Source: Streptomyces sp. NRRL F-6676 (GTDB lineage Bacteria > Actinomycetota > Actinomycetes > Streptomycetales > Streptomycetaceae). Taken from it: DNA of 64,000 bases. The notes beneath the pieces were generated by a model. It worked only from the letters and a program-made list of their open reading frames with translations, did not search any database and had not been told where the DNA came from. Below, one piece after another: positions 1 to 11,547 of this stretch. The number at the start of each line of letters is the position of its first letter. Position 1 is the stretch's first letter. The stretch is taken from NCBI RefSeq assembly GCF_000725625.1, contig NZ_JOHS01000009.1:1-64000 (forward strand). The letters are read 5' to 3'. The position numbers and the translations under genes were made by a program.

Positions 1-1922
1 CGCCCCAACAGCTCCGCCAGCCCCCTCCGCGTCGCCGCCAGCACCACCCGATCCCCCACCCCCAGCACATAGGAGGACGGCAACCCCCACACCGCCGAAC
101 CGCCGGACGGCACCTCGCGCCCCAACACCCGCCACTTCCCCGCCACGAACGCCTCCCCCACCGTCCGCCCCTCCAACTGCGGATGCCCCGCCACCTCCAC
201 CGCCGCGAACAGCAACACCCGCCGCTCCACCGGAATCGCCCCCAGGATCTGCCGCCCCAGCATCGCCGCCGCGAACGCCGGCGCCGCCAGGTGCGACACA
301 CTCCGGCTCCGCGTGAGCGCCTGCGGATGCGCCGCCCGCAGCGTCCGGTACACCGCCGTCGCGAAGTCGTCGTCGTACAGCCGCAGCACCACCCGCAGAT
401 CCGGCCGCACGGACCGCGCGTACAGCGCCGCCTCCAGATTCGTCGTGTCCGCGCTGGTCAGCGCGAGCAGCGTCCGCGCCCGGTGGATCTTCGCCGCCTC
501 CAGGACCCCCTCCTGCGTCACGTCCCCCAGCACCACCGGCACCCGCAGCCGCCGCGCCACCGCGAGCCCCCGCGCCTCCGGGTCGCCCTCCACGCACACC
601 ACCGGAATCCGCAGTTCCCGCAGCCGCACCAGCACCCGCGTGCCGATCTTGCCGACGCCGAGCAGCACCACGTGCCCGGACAGCCCGCGCGGCGGCCTGC
701 GCAGCGCGGAGTTGCTGCGGAACGTACCGAGCGCCTCCAGCACCGCCGCCAGCAGCACCGGCAGGAGCAGCAGCCCGACCAGCCCCGACAGCAATTGCAG
801 GATCTGCCGCCCGGCGGGCTCGCCCACCGCCGGGTCGTTGATCGCGAACAGGTCGAGCAGCGTCAGATACGTGGCCCGCAGCGGACCGGTGTCGGTCACG
901 GCGAGCTGCGCCACCGCCAGCGCCACGACACAGGCCACCAGGCCCGCGAACGACCACCGCAGCCGCCGCGACAGCAGCAGCGCGAACGGCACCATGCTGC
1001 GCCCGGCCTGCTGCCGTGGCCCGGTGTACGACACGGTCTCCAGGACGACGGTCCCGCGCCCGGTGGCCGCCGCGACCGCCGCCTCGTCGGGCAGCAGCCG
1101 GGGCCCGTGCTCCCCGCTCTCCTCGGCGCCGTCGGCGCCCGCGGGGTCGCTGCTGGTGGCGGAGAGCAGCGCCAGGGTGCACAGCCCGGGGTCGGCGACC
1201 TCCCCGGGCGCGGGCGGCTGCCGTTCCACCGCGCGCAGCATCAGCCCGTCCGCCTGGACGACCTTGGTGGTGCCGGTGACGGCGGTCGCGGCGAGCGCGG
1301 GCGCGGCGGTGTCGGCGTCGGACAGGACGGTCGTGGAGGCGTCGAGGTTGTCGTCCTCGCCTGCGGTCCCGTCCGGGCCGATGAGCGCGAGCGCCGCCGC
1401 CTGGTCGAGCAGCTCCTCGATGTGCTGCCCGAGGCGCCGGTTGTAGAGGCGGAGCACGAGCCGCAGCCGGGGGTTGAGCCGGCGGGCGGTGAGCGCGGCG
1501 CGGATGTTGGTCTCGTCGTCGTCGTAGACGAGGGCGAGCGCGGTGGCCCGCTCCACGCCCGCGTCGGCGAGCACGGCCTCGGCGGCCTCGGCCGCCTCCA
1601 CCACCCGTACGGACCCGCCCGGTTCGAGGGGAGGACGGCCCCCGTGCCCGCCCCGGCCACCGTCAGCCCCGCCCCGGCCACCGTCACCCCCACTGCGGCC
1701 ACCGCCACCGCCGGCCGGGGAGCCCCCGCCCCCGTTGCCCGCCGCCCGCGTCACCGCCGCCGACACCCGGTCCAGCAGGGCCGCCCCGCGCTGCCGCCCC
1801 ACCACCGGCTGGCGGGCCAGCCGCCGCGCGGGCGGGACGACGAGGGTGACCCGCTCCCCGTACACGTCACGGAGTTCGGCCGCGAGCCGGTGCGCCAGCC
1901 CGTCGTCCCCGCACACCACCAT
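1..1922 (-). CDS. NAD-binding (RCK/TrkA-N) membrane ion-channel-like protein, C-terminus cut by window
   Basis: About 640 residues are visible; the 3' end lies beyond base 1. The N-terminus, MVVCGDDGLAHRLAAEL, opens a first NAD-binding RCK domain. This is interrupted at about residues 60-100 by a Gly-rich low-complexity insert. A hydrophobic stretch near residues 305-335, then a long one near 355-390 (LLSGLVGLLLLPVLLAAVLEAL), look like a two-helix channel core, but I see no TVGYG-type potassium filter between them. A second Rossmann motif follows (GHVVLLGVGKIGTRVLV). The layout RCK-2TM-RCK fits the CASTOR/POLLUX-like or TrkA-N group, and the ion is unknown. ATG chosen because it starts exactly at the Rossmann strand, although its ribosome site is weak. 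Divergent from the tatA-like gene. Confidence 0.8.
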   Translation of the reverse strand, partial: MVVCGDDGLAHRLAAELRDVYGERVTLVVPPARRLARQPVVGRQRGAALLDRVSAAVTRAAGNGGGGSPAGGGGGRSGGDGGRGGADGGRGGHGGRPPLEPGGSVRVVEAAEAAEAVLADAGVERATALALVYDDDETNIRAALTARRLNPRLRLVLRLYNRRLGQHIEELLDQAAALALIGPDGTAGEDDNLDASTTVLSDADTAAPALAATAVTGTTKVVQADGLMLRAVERQPPAPGEVADPGLCTLALLSATSSDPAGADGAEESGEHGPRLLPDEAAVAAATGRGTVVLETVSYTGPRQQAGRSMVPFALLLSRRLRWSFAGLVACVVALAVAQLAVTDTGPLRATYLTLLDLFAINDPAVGEPAGRQILQLLSGLVGLLLLPVLLAAVLEALGTFRSNSALRRPPRGLSGHVVLLGVGKIGTRVLVRLRELRIPVVCVEGDPEARGLAVARRLRVPVVLGDVTQEGVLEAAKIHRARTLLALTSADTTNLEAALYARSVRPDLRVVLRLYDDDFATAVYRTLRAAHPQALTRSRSVSHLAAPAFAAAMLGRQILGAIPVERRVLLFAAVEVAGHPQLEGRTVGEAFVAGKWRVLGREVPSGGSAVWGLPSSYVLGVGDRVVLAATRRGLAELLG

Positions 1923-2119
1923 GTGTGCGCCGCCGTCGATCGATCCCGTCCGGTACGCCCCGCCGCTCGCCACGAGGGGAAAGACTGCCGTACCGACGCG
2001 CCCGGTTCCAGGGGCGGGGCCCGGCGGTCCGCCCTTGCCGTCGGCGCGTGCGTCGGCGAGACTGCGACGGAACCGGCCGGAGGGCGGCCGGTCGACGGCA
2101 CGACGGAACGGGAGCCGCG

Positions 2120-2332
2120 ATGTTCGGCCTGAGCGAGCTGGTCGTGATCCTCCTCGTGGTGATCGCCGTCCTCGCCTTCAAGAAGCTCCCGGGGCTGGCG
2201 CGGTCGGCCGGGCAGGCGAGCCGGATCTTCAGGAGCGAGTCCAGGGCCCTGCGCGACGAGGACCCGGAGGGCACCCCCCGGGTCGTGCCCGGCACGGTCG
2301 TCAGCCGCGACGAGCGGCAGCCCCGCCCCTGA
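2120..2332 (+). CDS. TatA/E-like twin-arginine translocase subunit
   Basis: A 70-residue protein: a short N-terminal FGLSE motif, one transmembrane helix (LVVILLVVIAVLAF), a hinge with KKLPGLARSAG, then an amphipathic helix (QASRIFRSESRALRDE) and a polar tail. This is the TatA/TatE pattern, in which the helix pair oligomerises to let folded proteins cross the membrane. GGGAG lies 6-10 bases upstream of the ATG. It converges on narI and their 3' ends overlap by 32 bases. Streptomyces usually have a main tatAC locus elsewhere, so this is probably an additional TatA paralogue. A role with the neighbouring nitrate reductase is only a guess. Confidence 0.85.
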   Translation: MFGLSELVVILLVVIAVLAFKKLPGLARSAGQASRIFRSESRALRDEDPEGTPRVVPGTVVSRDERQPRP

Positions 2333-3014
2333 CCCCCGCCCCGCCGCGCGAGCGGTAGACCACGTACGGCCGCGCCGCGTACCCGAGCGGCGCCGCGAAC
2401 GCGTGCACGAGCCGGCCGAACGGCCACAGCGCGAACAGGGCCAGGGCCAGCAGCGCGTGGCACCGGTAGACGAGCGGTGCGTGGGCCATCGCGGAGACGT
2501 TCGGGTCGAGCGTGAACAGGCTGCGGAACCACACCGCCACGCCCAGCCGGTAGTCGTACGGGTTGGCCACCGAGGACGCCGTGGCGGTGAGCCCGGCCAG
2601 CAGCACCAGGACCAGCAGCGGGTACATCAGCCGGTCGCCGCGGCTGGTCGCCCGGCGCACGGCGGGCACCCGCAGCCGCCGGTACAGCAGGATGCCGAGC
2701 CCGCAGACGGCGGCGACGCCCGCCGCGCCGCCCATGGTCAGCGCCACCCCGTGGTACTGCGCCTCGCTGACCCGCAGCCGCTCGGTCACCCACTCCGGCA
2801 CCAGCAGCCCCATGACATGCCCGCCGACGACGAACAGCAGCGCGTAGTGGAACAGCGGGCCGCCCACGCGCAGCAGCCGCGACTCGTGCAGCTGGCTGGA
2901 GCGGGTGGTGAACCCGAACCGGTCGTAGCGGTAGCGCCACAGGGCCCCGGCGACCAGCACCACGAGCGAGAGATAGGGCAGGACGCCCCACAGGGCGATG
3001 TGCAGATGTTCCAT
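2301..3014 (-). CDS. narI: Respiratory nitrate reductase gamma subunit (cytochrome b)
   Basis: 237 residues with five hydrophobic helices, starting MEHLHIALWGVLPYLSLVVLV. It anchors NarGH to the inner face of the membrane and passes electrons from menaquinol through two haem b groups. Candidate haem-ligand histidines are visible in the helix PLFHYALLFVVGGHVMG and in the last helices (YRCHALLALALF and GRLVHAF). Its ATG shares one base with the narJ stop (TGATG), so it is translationally coupled. It is the last gene of the operon. Size and topology are normal for NarI. Confidence 0.95.
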   Translation of the reverse strand: MEHLHIALWGVLPYLSLVVLVAGALWRYRYDRFGFTTRSSQLHESRLLRVGGPLFHYALLFVVGGHVMGLLVPEWVTERLRVSEAQYHGVALTMGGAAGVAAVCGLGILLYRRLRVPAVRRATSRGDRLMYPLLVLVLLAGLTATASSVANPYDYRLGVAVWFRSLFTLDPNVSAMAHAPLVYRCHALLALALFALWPFGRLVHAFAAPLGYAARPYVVYRSRGGAGVRGGAAARRG

Positions 3015-3628
3015 CAGCGGCGGACTCCTTCGGCGCTTTCGTGACCCGGGGCGTACGGGACGGGGAGGGGCAGCGCGGGGAACGGCAGCGGGACCGGGGG
3101 CGGCGCCTGGGCGGGCGCGGGCCCGTCCGGCAGGGTGTCCCGGACCGCCCGTACGACGTCCAGGTACGGGCTGTCGTACGCCGCCAGCCCCCGCGCCAGC
3201 AGGTCCAGCGCGCCCCGGTGTTCGACGAGCAGCGCGCGTCCCTCCTCCGGGCAGCGGGCGGCGAGTTCCAGCAGGGCGGGCAGGTGGTCGGGGAGTTCCC
3301 CGCCGTCCGGTTCCCAGCCCGCCGCCCGGTAGCGGGCCTTGAGCGCGGCGAGCGTGGCGCCCCGGCGCCGGGTGTCGCCGTCGGTGTAGTGGGTGAGGTG
3401 CAGGGTGCGGCGGCGGGTGCGGTCGAACGTGACGACGTACCGCTTCGCCAGGTCGAGCACGGGGACATCGGCGCTCCACCGGCAGAACCGCAGCAGCGAC
3501 ATGGGCGCCGGACCGGGCAACCGCCCCAGCACGTCGGCCACTTCGTCGCGCCGCACCGGCCAGTCGGCCTCGGGGTAGGACAGCAGCAGGGAGGCGGCCT
3601 GGTGCACCGCCCGGTGCAGTTGCGTCAC
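3014..3628 (-). CDS. narJ: Nitrate reductase assembly chaperone NarJ
   Basis: 204 residues, TorD/NarJ chaperone family, all helical. It begins VTQLHRAVHQAASLLLSYPE, has the family stretch DLAKRYVVTFDRTRR near residues 60-75, and ends in a proline-rich tail. NarJ keeps NarG competent for molybdenum-cofactor insertion and is not part of the final enzyme. The GTG start overlaps the narH stop by four bases (GTGA), which fixes the start. The spacing with both neighbours shows one transcription unit narGHJI. Confidence 0.93.
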   Translation of the reverse strand: MTQLHRAVHQAASLLLSYPEADWPVRRDEVADVLGRLPGPAPMSLLRFCRWSADVPVLDLAKRYVVTFDRTRRRTLHLTHYTDGDTRRRGATLAALKARYRAAGWEPDGGELPDHLPALLELAARCPEEGRALLVEHRGALDLLARGLAAYDSPYLDVVRAVRDTLPDGPAPAQAPPPVPLPFPALPLPVPYAPGHESAEGVRR

Positions 3629-5271
3629 CGCGCGCCCTTCCGCTCCGGGAACAGTCCCCGGGGCCGCCCGCGCCCGTCCCAGTTGAACAGGTTGACCCGC
3701 CCGCGCAGTCCACCGTCCGACCGGGGAGCCGCCCCGGCCGGCACGGGCGGCGCGTGGAACGCCTCCGCCGGATCCGCGGCGTCCCCGTACATTCCGGGAC
3801 CGCCCTCGCCCTCCAGACTGCACCCCGAACTCGTGGCGCCGCCCCCGCCTCCCGCCACATACGTCGTCGGCACCACGTACCGCTCCTCGTACTTGGCCAG
3901 CGCGAGCAGCCGGTACAGCGACTCCAGGCCCCGCTCGTCCAGGCCGACGCCGCGGGCGAGCGCCGGGTCGCGTTCCTCGCCGAGGTTGATCCGGCGCATG
4001 TGCGCGCGCATCGCGGCCAGCCGGCACAGCGCCGCCTCCACGGGGGCGGTGTCCCCGGCGGTGAACAGTCCGGCGAGGTACTCCAGCGGGATGCGCAGCG
4101 AGTCGATCGCGCCGAACAGCGCCGCCGGGTCCTCCCCGTCGTGTCCGCTCCCGGTCAGCGCCTCGACGACGGGGGAGAGCGGCGGCACGTACCAGACCAT
4201 CGGCATCGTGCGGTACTCCGGGTGCAGCGGCAGCGCGACCCGGTAGGTGGTGATCAGCTCGCGCACGGGGGAGCGGCGGGCGGCGGTGATCCAGTCGTGC
4301 GGGATGCCCGACTCCTCGGCGGCGCGCACCACCTCGGGGTCGTGCGGGTCGAGGAAGCAGCCGAGCTGGGCCTCGTACAGGTCCTTCTCGTCGGTCACCG
4401 AGGCGGCCTCGCCCACCTTGTCGGCGTCGTAGAGCATGACGCCGAGGTAGCGCAGCCGGCCCACGCAGGTCTCGGAGCAGACGGTGGGCTCACCGGCCTC
4501 GATGCGCGGGTAGCAGAAGGTGCACTTCTCGGCCTTGCCGGTGGAGTGGTTGAAGTACACCTTCTTGTACGGGCAGCCGCTGACGCACATCCGCCAGCCC
4601 CGGCAGCGGTCCTGGTCGACGAGGACGATGCCGTCCTCGATCCGCTTGTAGAGCGCGCCGGACGGGCACACCGCCACGCACGACGGGTTGAGGCAGTGCT
4701 CGCAGATGCGGGGCAGGTAGAACATGAACGCCTGCTCGTACTCCAGCCTGACCTGCTCGTTCATCTTCTTCAGCACCGGATCGCCGGCGAGGTGCTCCGG
4801 GCCGCCGCCCAGGTCGTCGTCCCAGTTGGGGCCGTAGGTGACGTCGGTGGGGCGGCCGTCGATGAGGGAGCGGGGGCGGGCGGTGGGCAGGTCGTCGCCG
4901 AGCGGGGCGGCGATCAGGGTCTCGTAGTCGTACGTCCAGGGCTCGTAGTAGTCCTTCAGGGAGGGGAGTTCGGGGTTGGCGAAGAGGCGGGCGAGGCGGC
5001 GGGGGGGGCCCCCGGACCGGGGGACGAGCCGGCCCCGGGCGTCGAGGCGCCAGCCGCCCTTCCACTTCTCCTGGTCCTCGTGGCCGCGCGGATAGCCGAG
5101 GCCGGGGCGGGTCTCCACGTTGTTGAACCAGGCGTACTCGGTGCCGGTGCGGTTGGTCCAGGTCTGCTTGCAGGTGACCGAACAGGTGTGGCAGCCGATG
5201 CACTTGTCGAGGTTCATCACCATCGCCACTTGGCTCATACAGCGTCCAATAGTGCTTCCAGCACGGGGCAT
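3625..5271 (-). CDS. narH: Respiratory nitrate reductase beta subunit (iron-sulfur)
   Basis: 548 residues from the ATG that overlaps the narG stop by one base. An AGGAGG sits 10 bases upstream of it, so I prefer it to the internal ATG at 5238 (537 residues, MSQVAMVMNLDKC). All four cysteine clusters are present: CIGCHTCSVTCK near the N-terminus, CEHCLNPSCVAVCP, CRGWRMCVSGCP (with the Trp typical of the 3Fe-4S cluster) and CTFCYPR...CSETC. NarH relays electrons from NarI haem to the FS0 cluster of NarG. The C-terminal 70 residues are Gly/Pro-rich and likely variable. Confidence 0.95.
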   Translation of the reverse strand: MPRAGSTIGRCMSQVAMVMNLDKCIGCHTCSVTCKQTWTNRTGTEYAWFNNVETRPGLGYPRGHEDQEKWKGGWRLDARGRLVPRSGGPPRRLARLFANPELPSLKDYYEPWTYDYETLIAAPLGDDLPTARPRSLIDGRPTDVTYGPNWDDDLGGGPEHLAGDPVLKKMNEQVRLEYEQAFMFYLPRICEHCLNPSCVAVCPSGALYKRIEDGIVLVDQDRCRGWRMCVSGCPYKKVYFNHSTGKAEKCTFCYPRIEAGEPTVCSETCVGRLRYLGVMLYDADKVGEAASVTDEKDLYEAQLGCFLDPHDPEVVRAAEESGIPHDWITAARRSPVRELITTYRVALPLHPEYRTMPMVWYVPPLSPVVEALTGSGHDGEDPAALFGAIDSLRIPLEYLAGLFTAGDTAPVEAALCRLAAMRAHMRRINLGEERDPALARGVGLDERGLESLYRLLALAKYEERYVVPTTYVAGGGGGATSSGCSLEGEGGPGMYGDAADPAEAFHAPPVPAGAAPRSDGGLRGRVNLFNWDGRGRPRGLFPERKGAR

Positions 5272-8200
5272 CAGTACTGAACCTCCTGCGCCCGGCGCCG
5301 GACGACCGTGCGCGCGTCGCGCTGGTTGCCGGTGGGGCCGTAGTAGTTGGGAGCGAACGACAACTGGCCGTAGCCGCCGATGAGATGGGTGGGCTTGAGG
5401 AGGATGCGGGTGAGCGCGTTGTGGACGCCGCCGCGCCTGCCGGTGGTCTCGCTGCGCGGGACGTTCACCAGGCGTTCCTGCACGTGGTACATGAACACGG
5501 TGCCGGCCGGCATGCGGTGCGAGACGATCGCGCGGGCGACGACGACCCCGTTGGGGTTGACCGCCTCCACCCAGTCGTTGTCGGCGGCGCCGATCGCCTC
5601 GGCGTCGGCGACGCTCATCCAGATGACGGGGCCGCCGCGCGCCAGGGTCTGCATCAGCAGGTTCTCCTGGTACTCGGAGTGGATGGACCACTTCGAGTGC
5701 GGGGTCAGGTAGCGCACGCTCACCTCCCGCTCGCCCGCCACCGCGTCCGCGGTCAGGTCCAACGGGGGCCGGTAGACGGGCAGTTGCTCGCCCAGTTCGG
5801 CCATCCAGTCGTGGTCGAGGTAGAAGTGCTGGCGCCCGGTGAGGGTGTGCCAGGGCTTCCTGTGCTCGGTGTTGACGGTGAAGGGCGAGTAGCGCCGGTC
5901 GGGCGCCTCCTTGCCGGACCACTCGTAGCTGGTGCCGACCTGCACGGGCCGGTCCTGGGTGTCGGAGAACACCACCCGGCGTTCGTGCACCGCCTCCGCA
6001 AGCGTCTCGAACCCGGCGGTGGGACCGCACCGTTCGGCCAGCCGCGCGAACCCCTCGGCGGCGATCCGCCCGTTGGTGGTGCCCGACAGCGCGAGGATCG
6101 CCTCGCACAGCTTGACGTCCGTGTCGAGCAGCGGCCGGCCGCGCGCCGCCCCGCCGTCCGCCGTGCCGCACCGTGAGGCCAGCCACCGCACCTCGGGCCC
6201 GGGCCGTACGGTCACCCCCTTCACCGTCATCCCCCGCTCCTCGGGCAGCGGGCCGAGCGCGGCGAGCTGTTCGGCGACGGCGGTGTAGTCCCGCCGCACC
6301 ACCGTGAAGTGCGGCAGATTGCGCCCGGGCACGGCGGCGGTGGCGCCCTCGCGCCAGTCGGGCACCGTGCCGCCGGGCTGGGCGGTCTCGCCGGGGGTGT
6401 CGTGCTGGAGGGGGGTGGCGAGGAGGTCGTACGCGGTGTCCAGGCGGCCCTTGGCGAGCTCGGCGAAGCGGGCGGCGAGTCCGTGGAAGATCTCGAAGTC
6501 GGTGCGGGCCTGCCAGGGCGGGCTGATCGCGGGCGAGAACGCGTGCACGAAGGGGTGCATGTCCGTGCTGGACAGGTCGTGCTTCTCGTACCAGGTGGCG
6601 GCGGGCAGCACGAGGTCGGCCATCAGCGTGGTCGAGGTCATCCGGAAGTCCAGCGCGAGCAGCAGATCGAGCTTGCCGGTGGGCGCCTCCTCGTGCCAGG
6701 TGACGTCCCGGGGGCGGGCGTCCGGCGGTGCCTCCTCGGCGCACGCGTTGTCGCTCGCGCCGAGCAGGTGGCGCAGGAAGAACTCGTTGCCCTTGGCGGA
6801 GGAGCCGATGAGGTTGGCCCGCCACACGGTGAGCACACGCGGCCAGTTGGCCGGGTCGTCGGGGTCCTCGCAGGCGAAGCCGAGCCTGCCGTCGGTCAGT
6901 CGGGAGGCCACCCACTCGTCGGGCTCGCGCCCGCTCTCGCGCACGGCCCGGCCGAGGTCGAGCGGGTTGGCGGAGAACGTCGGCGCCGACGGCATCCAGC
7001 CGAGCCGCGCCGACTGGGCCACCAGGTCGGCGGTGTGCCGCCCGGCGAACAGGCCCTTCCCGGCCGCCGGTGAGGCGAGCGCGTCGGCGCTCTGGGCGTC
7101 GTAGCGCCACTGGTCGGTGTGCAGATACCAGTACGGCGTCCCGGCCATCTGCCGCGAGGGCCGCACCCAGTCCGCCGCCGACTGCACCTGCTGCCAGCCG
7201 GCGTAGGGGCGGACCTTCTCCTGGCCGACGTAGTGCGCCCAGCCGCCGCCGTTGACGCCCTGGCAGCCGGTGAGCAGGAGCAGGGTGAGGAAGGAGCGGT
7301 AGATGGTGTCGGAGTGGAACCAGTGGTTGGTGCCGGCGCCCATGACGATCATGCAGCGGCCGCGCGTCTTCTCGGCGGTCTCCGCGAACTCCCGCGCGAT
7401 GCGCACCACGGCCGCCGCCGGGACGGAGGTGATCGCCTCCTGCCAGGCGGGGGTGCAGGGCTGCGCGGCGTCGTCGTAGCCCTGCGGCCAGTCGCCGGAA
7501 AGGCCCTCGCGCCCGACGCCGTACTGGGCGAGCAGCAGGTCGAACACGGTGGTCACCCGGCGCCCGCCGACCTCGCGGACGGGGACGCCGCGGGAGAGCG
7601 CGGTGCTCCCGGCGTCGTCGAAGCGGGGCAGCCGGACCGTTGCCGTCGCCGTCGCCGTCTCCGTCGCCGTGTCCGGGCCGTCGTCGTACAGGCTGAGCAG
7701 CGGTTCGACGTCCCCGAGGTCCAGGTTCCAGCGGCCCTCGCCGCGCTTGGACCAGCGGTCGCCGAGGGTGCCGCCCGGTACGACGGGGCGGCCGGAGGCG
7801 GCGTCCAGCAGGACGGGTTTCCAGGCGGCCTCCTCCTCGTCCTCCTCGTACAGCCCGAGCGTGGCGGCGGTGACGAACTTGCCCGGGACGAGGGTGCCGT
7901 CGGCGCGCTCCTCGATCTCCACCAGGAACGGCAGATCGGTGAAGCGCCGCACGTAGTCGGTGAAGTACGGCACCCGGCGGCGCACGAAGCACTCGGTGAG
8001 CAGCACATGCCCCATCGCCATGGCGAGCGCCCCGTCGGTGCCGGGGTGGGGGTGCAGCCACTGGTCGGCGAACTTGGTGGCGTCGGCGTAGTCGGGGGAG
8101 ACGACCACGACCTTCTGGCCCCGGTAGCGGGCCTCCGTCATCCAGTGGGCGTCCGGCGTCCGGGTCACCGGCACGTTGGAGCCCCACAGCATCAGATACG

Positions 8201-8954
8201 CCGCGTCCCACCAGTCGCCGGACTCCGGGACGTCCGTCTGGTCGCCGAAGACCTGCGGGGAGGCGATGGGGAGGTCCGCGTACCAGTCGTAGAAGGAGAT
8301 CATCGGCGCGCCGATCAGCGCGTGGAAACGGGCGCCGACCGCGTGCGAGGCCATGGACATGGCGGGGATCGGCGAGAACCCGGCGACGCGGTCCGGACCG
8401 TACGCCCCGATGGTGTGGACGTGGGCGGCGGCCGCGATCTCCAGCGCCTCCTCCCAGCCGATCCGCACCAGACCGCCCTTGCCGCGCGCCGACTGGTAGC
8501 GGCGCCGCCTGACCGGGTCGGACGTGATCTCGGCCCAGGCGGCGACGGGGTCGCCCAGGCGGGCGCGGGCCTCGCGGTAGAGCTCCAGCAGGACACCGCG
8601 GACGTGCGGGTAGCGGACGCGGGTGGGCGAGTACGTGTACCAGGAGAAGGAGGCACCGCGCGGGCAGCCGCGGGGTTCGTACTCGGGCCGGTCGGGGCCG
8701 GTGGAGGGGTAGTCGGTCTCCTGGGTCTCCCAGGTGATCAGCCCGTCCTTGACGTACACCTTCCACGAGCACGAGCCGGTGCAGTTCACGCCGTGCGTGG
8801 AGCGTACGACCTTGTCGTGCGCCCAGCGCTCGCGGTACGGGCTGTCGTTGACACTCTGGTCGGTGCGCAGCACCGCCCGCAGATCGGGTGTCGTCTCGGT
8901 GCGGCGCAGTATGCGGCCGCCTCGCAGCAACCGCTCCGCGGCCACCGCCGCCAT
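5271..8954 (-). CDS. narG: Respiratory nitrate reductase alpha subunit (molybdopterin)
   Basis: About 1227 residues, the usual size for NarG. It reduces nitrate to nitrite in the cytoplasm with a bis-MGD molybdenum cofactor. Visible motifs are HGVNCTGSCSWK (His plus three Cys ligands of FS0), CPRGASFSWY, SFYDWYADLP (region of the Asp ligand to Mo) and WGSNVPVTRTPDAHW. A Thr-Ala low-complexity patch (DTATETATATATV) near residue 440 interrupts the family sequence. I chose the ATG at 8954 (MAAVAAERLLRGGRI), with GGGAAGCGGA upstream; an in-frame GTG at 9002 is possible, but its GAGG abuts the start codon. No narK transporter or two-component sensor lies nearby. Confidence 0.94.
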   Translation of the reverse strand: MAAVAAERLLRGGRILRRTETTPDLRAVLRTDQSVNDSPYRERWAHDKVVRSTHGVNCTGSCSWKVYVKDGLITWETQETDYPSTGPDRPEYEPRGCPRGASFSWYTYSPTRVRYPHVRGVLLELYREARARLGDPVAAWAEITSDPVRRRRYQSARGKGGLVRIGWEEALEIAAAAHVHTIGAYGPDRVAGFSPIPAMSMASHAVGARFHALIGAPMISFYDWYADLPIASPQVFGDQTDVPESGDWWDAAYLMLWGSNVPVTRTPDAHWMTEARYRGQKVVVVSPDYADATKFADQWLHPHPGTDGALAMAMGHVLLTECFVRRRVPYFTDYVRRFTDLPFLVEIEERADGTLVPGKFVTAATLGLYEEDEEEAAWKPVLLDAASGRPVVPGGTLGDRWSKRGEGRWNLDLGDVEPLLSLYDDGPDTATETATATATVRLPRFDDAGSTALSRGVPVREVGGRRVTTVFDLLLAQYGVGREGLSGDWPQGYDDAAQPCTPAWQEAITSVPAAAVVRIAREFAETAEKTRGRCMIVMGAGTNHWFHSDTIYRSFLTLLLLTGCQGVNGGGWAHYVGQEKVRPYAGWQQVQSAADWVRPSRQMAGTPYWYLHTDQWRYDAQSADALASPAAGKGLFAGRHTADLVAQSARLGWMPSAPTFSANPLDLGRAVRESGREPDEWVASRLTDGRLGFACEDPDDPANWPRVLTVWRANLIGSSAKGNEFFLRHLLGASDNACAEEAPPDARPRDVTWHEEAPTGKLDLLLALDFRMTSTTLMADLVLPAATWYEKHDLSSTDMHPFVHAFSPAISPPWQARTDFEIFHGLAARFAELAKGRLDTAYDLLATPLQHDTPGETAQPGGTVPDWREGATAAVPGRNLPHFTVVRRDYTAVAEQLAALGPLPEERGMTVKGVTVRPGPEVRWLASRCGTADGGAARGRPLLDTDVKLCEAILALSGTTNGRIAAEGFARLAERCGPTAGFETLAEAVHERRVVFSDTQDRPVQVGTSYEWSGKEAPDRRYSPFTVNTEHRKPWHTLTGRQHFYLDHDWMAELGEQLPVYRPPLDLTADAVAGEREVSVRYLTPHSKWSIHSEYQENLLMQTLARGGPVIWMSVADAEAIGAADNDWVEAVNPNGVVVARAIVSHRMPAGTVFMYHVQERLVNVPRSETTGRRGGVHNALTRILLKPTHLIGGYGQLSFAPNYYGPTGNQRDARTVVRRRAQEVQY

Positions 8955-9357
8955 GCGTTCCGCTTCCCGACGGGCACCGCGCCGTCCCACCACCCGGCAC
9001 ACTCCTCACCTGCGTACTGCTGCTTCCGAACTGACGGGCTGTCAGCTTGGAACAACGGTAGCGGCGGGTACTGACATGACTACACAGAGTTGAGAAGGGC
9101 TATACGGAGCTTTTCTTGCCCTTTGCAATAGTTGTGCGGGGCATGCTTATGTGACGCCGGTCACGCTGAGGTGGGGCGGGCTCACCGAAAGTGACCGTTG
9201 CACCATGCAATGATACGATCCGTGCAGGCGGGCAGGGTTGCCCCCCGTCTCCCTTCCTCCCTCCTCCCCTCCCTTCTCCGCGGGCAGTGCGGCTCGCGGA
9301 GATCGCGTTGCCCTGCTCGGTCGCTCCCGTCCCCACCCTCGAATCCCCGGAGTCGTC
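8955..9357. promoter_or_regulatory. Divergent control region between narG and the ClC gene
   Basis: About 400 bases without a convincing gene, less GC-rich than its surroundings between 9040 and 9220. It holds the Crp-type palindrome at 9151-9164, a short inverted repeat TTGCA-CCA-TGCAA at 9198-9210, and a distant AAGGGC (9095-9100) to GCCCTT (9118-9123) pair. Both divergent genes must be transcribed from here. I could not place -10/-35 boxes with confidence; TACGAT near 9213 is one weak candidate on the plus strand. Confidence 0.55.
9151..9164. promoter_or_regulatory. Crp-type operator candidate upstream of narG
   Basis: GTGACGCCGGTCAC is a perfect inverted repeat (GTGAC, 4-base spacer, GTCAC). 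It also fits the GTG-N6-GNCAC motif that I recall for S. coelicolor Crp, and TGTGA-N6-TCAC of enteric CRP. It lies about 195 bases upstream of narG and about 195 upstream of the ClC gene, so it could serve either. A crp gene is in this same window. Confidence 0.5.
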
Positions 9358-11520
<2,163 letters not shown>

Positions 11521-11547
11521 CGCAAAGATGCGGGGCGCGGACACTGA

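Noticed and set aside
3625..9009. One 1794-residue chain apparently fusing narG-region sequence to narH
   Set aside because: The part before narH is in the wrong frame for narG; narG itself is complete in another frame and ends in TGATG at the narH start.
9150..9230. Fluoride or other riboswitch before the ClC gene
   Set aside because: I could not find the conserved GGNGAUG-type core; the only strong signal is the Crp-like palindrome, which is DNA-binding in type.
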